A DNA stretch of 64,000 nt, from positions 1,178,001 through 1,242,000 of the forward strand of contig NC_018396.1 in NCBI RefSeq assembly GCF_000208865.1, in the 5' to 3' direction. The notes below the pieces were generated by a model. It had not been told where the DNA came from and made no database searches. It worked only from the letters and a program-made list of their open reading frames with translations. The translations under genes were made by a program, and so were the position numbers. This DNA comes from Neospora caninum Liverpool (Eukaryota > Apicomplexa > Conoidasida > Eucoccidiorida > Sarcocystidae). Below are positions 57,001 through 64,000 of the stretch, piece after piece. Numbering within the stretch: position 1 is the first letter of the stretch; each line of letters starts with the position of its first letter.

Positions 57001-60000
57001 ACAGCGAGGAAGAGAGAAAGAGAGAGGGCTTAGGGTGTGGAGATAGAGACGGCGAGGACAGCACTCTGAAGCAGAGAAGCGTGCGGCGAAAACGTGCCAG
57101 GAGACAAAGGGAGACGAGGGCCTTCCTTTCTTTCTTCTTTCCTCGCGTGATCCTCTTTCTTTCCACCTCTCAGTCTCCATCCCGCTTCTTGGTTCCCGCT
57201 TTCTTTCTTTGAACTGCAAAAGGGGCAGCTTTTCCCTCTGCGACTGACCCGTATTCAGGGGCCATGTTGGCGACGGTTGCGCGGTCCGCTAGGGTGAGGG
57301 TTTTCACGCCGGGGCCGTAAAATTCCACGAACTTTCCGACAACTCCTTTCTTGCGGAGGATATTGGTGACAGTGAGGACGAGGTCAGTGGCGGTGACCGA
57401 GGGAGACAGCTGGCCCGTCAACTCGAAGCCGATGACTTGCGGCAACACCATGGAGATCTGCTGTCCGAGCATGACGGCCTCGGCCTCGATGCCGCCAACC
57501 CCCCAGGCGACCACGCCCAAGCCGTTGATCATCGTCGTGTGCGAGTCGGTGCCGACTAGAGAGTCGGGGTAGAGCAGAGATCTGTTTCCGTTCTTCGCTT
57601 TGTCCATCACAACCCGCGCGAGATACTCCAAGTTCACTTGGTGCACAATTCCCGAGCCGGGGGGAACAATGAGCATGTTCGAGAAGGCCGTCGACCCCCA
57701 CTTCAGGAAGGAAAAACGCTCAGAGTTGCGCTCCATCTCCTTCGCCAAGTTCTTCTCAAAGGCCTGAGGCGACCGGGAGTAGTCGACTTGCACTGAGTGA
57801 TCAATCACGAGATCCACGTCGACGAGCGGATTGATCTTGGACGGCGGACCGCCGAGACGGGCCATCGCGTCGCGCATCGCAGCCAAATCCACCACCGCCG
57901 GCACGCCCCTAAAAAAGCATGCAAAACCGCGATTCGCCACAGACACACCCACGACCTCACGGAGAGAACAGCGGGGAGGAAAAGGCAGCGGGCTTGGGGA
58001 GGGCATGTGTGTTGCGGCGCCGCGCCAGGACTGCAGGTGAGAGAAAGCGGCTCTGTGTGTTTTGTGTGTGTGGGGAATTTGTTTCGACACGTCAGAGGGC
58101 GAAAAGACCCGGCCGTTTTCCAACGGAAGGAGGAACTTGGATACGCAGGGAGGTTCTTCGATTCACAGCCGATTCGCCCAAGGAGGAGAGACAAGAGACA
58201 CGAAGCGTGAAGTCGAGAAAGAAAAGACGAGGGACAGAAAGAGGGGCATGCGTGGAAACGAGCGACGGAGAGGCAGGAAGGACTGAGAGCATGCGACAAA
58301 ATCTCTGTCGAGAGGAGTGCCGCGCTGAGGCGTTTTTCTGCCTACGTGAAGTCTTGGAGCAGAACTCGCGCGGGCATGAAGGGAATCTCTTTTTGGGCCT
58401 GGCTGGACTTTTGCCAGTCGAGAATGGTCTGAACGTCCTCGGGTTTGATGCTGAAGCGGAGACAGCAAAAGTTGAAGAGACGGCGACAGAGCGTGAGGGG
58501 AAGCGCAACGACCCCGGGGACCGCAAGAGGGGCTGAAACACCAAGGACGCGGGGACGAGAGGGTTGCAGGAAAGTCGACGAGAAAGCGGACCGGAACTCG
58601 AGGCACGGGAGAAGATCCGCACTCCGGGCAGGACACGCACAAGACAGAGAAGAGAGAGGTCGACGAGAAACCGTCGGCAACGCGAGAGACGCTGTGGAGA
58701 GAGGCGCGAGAAGGCAGGCGCCGGCGCGAGAACAAGAGAACCGGAACGAAGAGCGGGCACGAAGGAAAAAGGGGAACAGGGCTCAGATGAGCGGAAAACG
58801 AAAGGTTACCTGAATCCATCGCAGTTGCGTACTGCAGACTCGAGAAGAACGCGGATTGAAAAAGGCAGCGTCTTGAGGCGGTCATCTTGCAGAGCTAATA
58901 AAATAAAAGAGGAAACGCACGGTCACAAACGATTTTAGGCCCGCACGAGGAGAGGGAGCGCAGCGAGAGAAGGAGAGATCATTTGGCGGGGCAGAAACTC
59001 CGAGTGGCGGCAGGCCTCGCCCGCGTGGTCCCGTGGAACTATCACAAGCCCCTTCTCCATCTCTGTGGTGTTATCAAAGTGCGGCGTGTTTGTTTTCGTT
59101 CTTCGCTTTCGTCGACTTCTCAGTCTGCGTCCCTCTAAATCCCTTTCTACACACTTCCTTTCGTGTCCGTGTTAACATGAGTCGAGCCTTCTCCCCTACG
59201 AACACCAGCAGGCTGGCTCTCCAGCGCTTTCCTCTTTCTCCGCCCTTCCTCTGGGGAGGCGCTTCTCCGACTCCCCCCGCCCCCCCCTGAAGACACGAAT
59301 CCGTCCTCCCCCACTCTGTGTATGTGAGTTTCGCGTGTGTCTCTCGTGATCGAAAAAGCTGCATGAAGATGCATGCGGCCAGACTCTCAGGGCCTGCGTT
59401 CGCAGTCTGGTCCCTGTCGCCTCGAGTTCCTCACCTCCCAGGTCGTAGTACGTTTTCTGCGTCCCCTCCAGAGTCTTCGCCGCGAAGGCGTAGGGATTCG
59501 CCTTGGTTGACATGTTTCGCGCCTGCGAGAGGGACGCGTAGAGGCGGGCGTTTCGACTCCCACAGGCCGGGCTGTCGCTCAAGTTTCCAGAGCGTCGTTT
59601 TTGCTCGCCCACGGCGTGCGAGGAAGAGAGCGAACACGCCTTGGCGAGGAGAGCGCGGGAGTTTCTCGCAATCGACGGCTGCGCCAGCGGGGCCGAGACA
59701 CCCGACCACGGAGACGGGACGGAGTTTCCCTTTCTCGACAGGACAAGTCCAGTCAGCGCCTTCATGCTGCCAGGCAAGAGAAAAGAGGAGGCAAGACGCG
59801 AGAGCCCGGGATTTTTCGTAGAAACACGCGGAGAGAGGCCGATCGTGGATCGGGTTCCGGCGGGTGAAGCCCTCGGAGCGACGCAGCGGCCAGCGCGCGG
59901 GGGAAAGACGGCACTGTGACAAGACGGGTCGCGGGCGAAAGGAGATGCGGGAAGAACTTGGGCGACGAGAAGGACGAGAAAAAACGCGCAAAAAAGGATT

Positions 60001-60005
60001 CGCAT
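53501..60005 (-). CDS. ACN: Aconitate hydratase / IRP1-type, signal-peptide-bearing
   Basis: Fe-S enzyme converting citrate to isocitrate. Nine exons: 60005-59435, 58894-58810, 58450-58346, 57908-57249, 56880-56014, 55591-55420, 55293-55093, 54374-54172 and 53837-53501; all eight junction phases agree, total 1066 residues. The core of about 900 residues matches cytosolic aconitase/IRP1 and not the shorter mitochondrial type: [106 protein letters not shown]. The three cluster cysteines (TSCTN, and both in GCMTC) and the swivel-domain Ser-Arg are present. N-terminus: signal peptide [21 protein letters not shown] followed by an Arg/Ser-rich leader, as for apicoplast proteins; in-frame ATGs at 59765 ([12 protein letters not shown]) and 59513 ([10 protein letters not shown]) could give mitochondrial and cytosolic forms. 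Dual apicoplast/mitochondrion targeting of T. gondii aconitase has been reported. Confidence 0.95.
54011..54064. repeat. (TA)n followed by (GA)n in aconitase intron 8
   Basis: Compound microsatellite: about 15 TA units then about 12 GA units, in the intron between exons 54374-54172 and 53837-53501. A further TA run lies at about 53850-53887, next to the acceptor of the last exon. Confidence 0.9.
54606..54961. repeat. Purine tract (AAAGAGAG/GGAAGAAAGA units) in aconitase intron 7
   Basis: Roughly 355 bp of almost pure A/G on the plus strand (C/T on the coding strand) made of variable AAAGAGAG and GAAAGGAAGA units, occupying about half of the intron between 55093 and 54374. It opens long artefactual frames on both strands (Ser/Phe/Leu repeats and Glu/Arg/Lys repeats), which are not genes. 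Confidence 0.95.
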
Positions 60006-63000
60006 CGACACACACGAGGGGCCGGAGAAAGAGTGCAGAGATGCGGCGCAGCGCGTGAACACCGCGTGCGCCACACCAAGAGGACGGGGTACGGGCGAGC
60101 GGGGGAATGGGGAAAGGGAGGGACACGACGAGGGAACGGAAAGGCAAACGCCAGAGGACGGAAATGTGGACGGCGAGAACCGCAGCGACAGTCGACGCAA
60201 GATGGCGGAGGGGAACAAAAAGCGGAGTGCCCGGCACGCGCGACAAAATCCTTGACAACGCAACGGGGAGGTGTTCCTTCCTTCCTCTCGGGGAAAGACG
60301 AGAGGAAATGGGGAAACAAATCCAGCGGCAAAAACGATTTCGAAACGAAAATGAAAAGGCCGGGTCTCTGCAGAAGAACACGCTCGAAAGACGCACGCGC
60401 TCGAAAACACGACGTGCTTGTTGAACACTGTCGCAGCACACGAAAAGACTGCCGCTTCATGTGCGCGTGCTCCTTTCCTCCTAGAGCGTCGAAGCGAAAC
60501 AACGCGTGTTTAGCGAGTGCATGTCTTCAAACGCAACCGCTGGCCTTTCCGCGTCGCGACTGCGCCCCCCTCCTTCAGCAGCTCTCCTCTCCCGCGTTCC
60601 AAAACGGAAAAGGCGGAAACAAACAGTTTTCGGTGCTTAGGCACAGAACATGGTTCGTCGAACCCAACGGGTTGGCGGGCGCACAAGCGCGAGTACAGGC
60701 GCCAAGCTCAGGAATGTGCAAGCGCGTTCGACACACAAAACGCAGGGTCTTCCGGGAAATTCCCCATTCTCGAGTCAAAAGCAAGTGAGGGAGCCTGTGG
60801 CGAGAACCAAAAACTGCGCGAAGGCCCGTTCCGCACAAAGGAAAAGCAAAGCTCTGGAAAGACCCGTTGCATGTGTGTCATGCCAGTCACAAAAGACGAT
60901 ATAGACACCGGAAATCTTCGCGAGGACACATCGCGATGTTTCCGGATCGAAACGAACCCTACCCTTGAGTAGCTGTTACGTTAGGTACGCCGTACTCTCT
61001 GCTGGCGAATTGACGGGGATGTGTGAACAACACAGCGTCAACGAAACTTACCGAGAGGGTCTCAAGGGATGCTGTCTAGAGTGCGGAGAGAAAGGCGCCT
61101 CGCTTTCGCTGCGAGACTCAATCGGTTCTGCGGGAGCAAAGAAGGCCAGTCGTTCCAGCGAGGAAGCAGAAAACCTGGTCCTACCCCTTCAGCTGTTGCA
61201 GCGCCGGTAGATTGGCGAGTTTGAGATTCAGACCTCGTCGCGGGAACGGAGCAGACAAGCCTTCACGGCGGAAAAGGTCTTTAAATGCTAAAGAATACAT
61301 CGAAAACAGAACACAGTTCTCGTTTCTCGCCGGGTGGTTTTTTGGAGGCAACGCGCCGAGCGCCGCCCACCGCCCCCCTCCCCCCGCAGCGCCATCGTGG
61401 CATTCCCACTTTTTTCGCCGCCGGGCGTTTTGTCACTTTCAGAAGCGAATGTTCCGACGCTCTGCGCAGGCGGCATTGCCATCAAGCGGACCTCATCAAG
61501 CTGTCGTTTTTCCGTACCAATGCAAAGTACCACTCATCCAGAAGCACGGAATCCTAGTGTTGGTGGCACACCCTTCCGATCTGAGTCGGCCAAGGAACCG
61601 GCACAGGTCACGAGCCCAAGAAAGCAGAAAGAGAGAGATGAACAGAATGCAGTGGAAGGTTTTTTGCCAGAAAGTAGTGGGAACGAACGATATAAACGGA
61701 AGGCGACGCGTCCTCTGTCTGCCGCAGGCCGGGAGACATGGGGGCACATGCATTCTTTGAATGTGTCTACCGACATCGTTGCCGAGTCGAACGAGATCAC
61801 GTCAAACAGATTTCTCTGAGTGTATGTGCCCACGCTTGGGGATATCTGAACATTGATATCTCAGAGAAACGTATATCTGTATCTCCTTGCGGATATATAT
61901 CAACGAGGGACCCCAGCTGTCATTCCTTGAAAGCGGTTCGCTTCCTTTCATCCCTCGTGGCTGACACTGAGAGTCGTAGAGGTACGTCGATAACAACGGC
62001 AGTTACCGCCCTCGTGCGTCGAGCTGGAGTCTTAATTTTCAGTGTGTGTTTACCTCGCTTGTCGTCGTGACAGCAGAAGGATGTTTTATCGAGGCAATTT
62101 CTTCCTGGCAAGGCATGTGCCACAGGCACCGAGTTCAAAGGATTTCCTAGATCCAATTTTGCCAGTTTTGACGAACAGAGAAGCATATACATAAGCGGTG
62201 CATGATGCCCCCGTATATACCACATAACGGGTATCCAAGTGAGAAGGAAGTAGCACGAGACTACGCTTTCGACTTGCTTTCTGTTTGAGCGCGCCCTACT
62301 GTATGCAAAAGGTGAGGAAAACCTCTGGGCATACAACCAGACCGTGGGAAACACGATCCAGTCGGTGAAAGAAGGCGCTACAGCTCCCGTGCCGTCGACA
62401 GTGAAGCTTCAGAACATGCACAGATGCGTCTGAATAAACATAGTGAATCAGCTAAGCTAAACACATGAGTAAACATACCCATGTGTGTATTAAGGATGCA
62501 ATTTTTGGATATCGTGAGGTTGCCAAGTATACCGTGACCAACAGCGGAGAGAGAGCACTGTGGTTAATAGCGAAACAGAGACATTGGTATCCACTAGTGT
62601 ACGACAGCTGTGTAGAGGACGCCCTTGTTGGCCATCTAACGCATGTGTTTCCCCGAGCTGGGCATTAGGGTTGGTTGGTCGACGATACTCCTTAAGTCAT
62701 TCCTATGCATGTATGTTCTCTGCCAGAAGGCCATGTGCATGTTGGCAAGCACGGAAGTAGTTCCCAGTGTGCATTGATGAGGACTGAATATACAAGCGCA
62801 CGAATGGGCGGATATAACATTTACAATTAATGCCTCTCAAATTTGTATAAATATCCGTGTATAAGTTTCCGTATTGTTGCGATTTCCCGTTTCGTTCTTT
62901 GGTCGTTAGGCGCGCCTTGCCGAAGTGAAGATCCGCCGTTTCCCTGTCTGTGCATCATTCCGTATGATTACGCGAGAGCGCACACGTCAAGCACGCACGA

Positions 63001-64000
63001 AGGACTAATCTCTCTTTCCATCTCGCAGAAGTGAAGATATGCTTCTTTTCCCCTCTCCTCCTAAAAAGACCAGGTTTCTCGCTGCACCACATCGCGCGCG
63101 AAGGGGGCACGTCTTGGAACTGGGGGTTCGCTCGCAAACAGTGAACGGCATTCGCTTTGATGGCTTCCTCCTACACACGCTAGACGAATCATCCTCAGCG
63201 TGGTTGCTTTTTGCCAGCCTCACGAGGTTCAGCTCTTTCTTGTGGCCGTCGTGTGCCGTGCATGAGATGCCTAGAGAGTATCGGTCTGATTGTAAGCGCG
63301 TGCCGGAGTTGACCCTCTCGAAGCCTCGTAAAGACACAGTTTGAAATCCAACTTCAGCTGGGATTATAATTAAGAAGCAAACGACAAAAGAAGTGACACA
63401 GGGGCGAGGGCGTGATGAACAAGGCCGCGCTGAGCAGACAGACAAAACGCCATCGATCAGCGGAAGGGGGGAAAGCGGCTCTCAACAGCCCGGGGCTGTT
63501 GTGCAATGTGATTCGTCATCGAACAACAGCTAAAACCTGGATGGGATTCTCTCACTTTCCATAAAAGACACCAAAATGAACTTTTGAGTTGAGGTGAAAG
63601 ATATGAAAAAGGGGACTGGCCGGTTTTCATTTCTTTCGCGTGCGTTTTTCACGGGAGCCTGCGGTGTGTCCTGGTGTCTGGTGTGCTGGTGGCCGGGCAC
63701 GTACGTGTGCACAGAAGTGACTGGAGTTTCTGTCGATTTCCCTGTTTCATTCCTCCAGACGTCCACGCAGTTTTAGCGCTTTCCCGGTCCGCGTTTCTTC
63801 GAGCGAACTGCATTCTTCACCGGGGATGTGGAAGTTCGTACGCCGCCTCTGCGCTGTTGCTCCGCATCTGCAAACCAATGTACGGAAACTACCAACGCAA
63901 AAAAGGCGGCCACAGCAGACAGGGTACACTCAGCTGAAGTCAGTGCGAACGTAGAGCTAGTCATAGAGCGGAAGGAATACCGTTTGACTATAGGCGCGAC
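60006..64000. other. Aconitase 5' flank and gene-free right end
   Basis: The first part (60.0-60.6 kb) should be the aconitase leader and promoter and is pyrimidine-rich on the minus strand. From about 61.8 kb the sequence turns more AT-rich and I find no recognisable coding exon, tRNA or rRNA. Frames at 61212-61760 (182 codons) and 60517-60972 (151 codons) on the plus strand lack motifs and are not called. Confidence 0.5.

Overview
The window looks like nuclear DNA of a sarcocystid coccidian, most likely Toxoplasma gondii or a close relative (Hammondia, Neospora). It has about 50-55% GC, genes of 4-14 kb, many GT-AG introns, pyrimidine-rich leaders, (TA)n microsatellites in introns and spacers, GCATGC motifs, and conserved domains separated by long low-complexity Ser/Pro/Glu/Arg insertions. 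One enzyme (aconitase) carries an apicoplast-style signal plus transit leader. The species call is inference; I could run no database search.

Layout. (1) 1-5592 (+): 3' part of an MLL/trithorax-type histone methyltransferase with FYRN, a split FYRC, SET and post-SET; its 5' end lies outside the window. (2) 6981-11195 (-): eukaryotic glutathione synthetase in one uninterrupted frame with large insertions. (3) 12915-16706 (+): ABC-F twin-ATPase protein, divergent from (2) across a spacer with four GCATGC motifs. (4) 19238-23230 (+): RING protein whose RING and C-terminal RAWUL-like fold match the Polycomb PRC1 E3 RING1/RNF2, with a (Ser-Ser-Val-Pro)n minisatellite. (5) 25794-39050 (-), possibly reaching about 40.1-40.5 kb: very large multi-spanning cyclic-nucleotide phosphodiesterase. 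(6) 45690-50086 (+): nine-exon, four-TM RING-H2 ubiquitin ligase. (7) 53501-60005 (-): nine-exon aconitase/IRP1-type hydratase with three in-frame starts. The final 4 kb show no gene I can support.

Exon structures for (1), (5), (6) and (7) were built by hand from splice sites, and reading phase is preserved at every proposed junction. Genes alternate in convergent and divergent pairs and do not form operons. Functionally the window mixes two chromatin-type enzymes (an H3K4-type methyltransferase and a PRC1-like ubiquitin ligase), cyclic-nucleotide signalling (PDE), membrane ubiquitination, thiol redox (GSS) and TCA/iron metabolism (ACN). The observations most worth following up are the PRC1-type RING1/RAWUL protein in an apicomplexan and the PDE whose catalytic core holds an in-frame insertion of about 320 residues.
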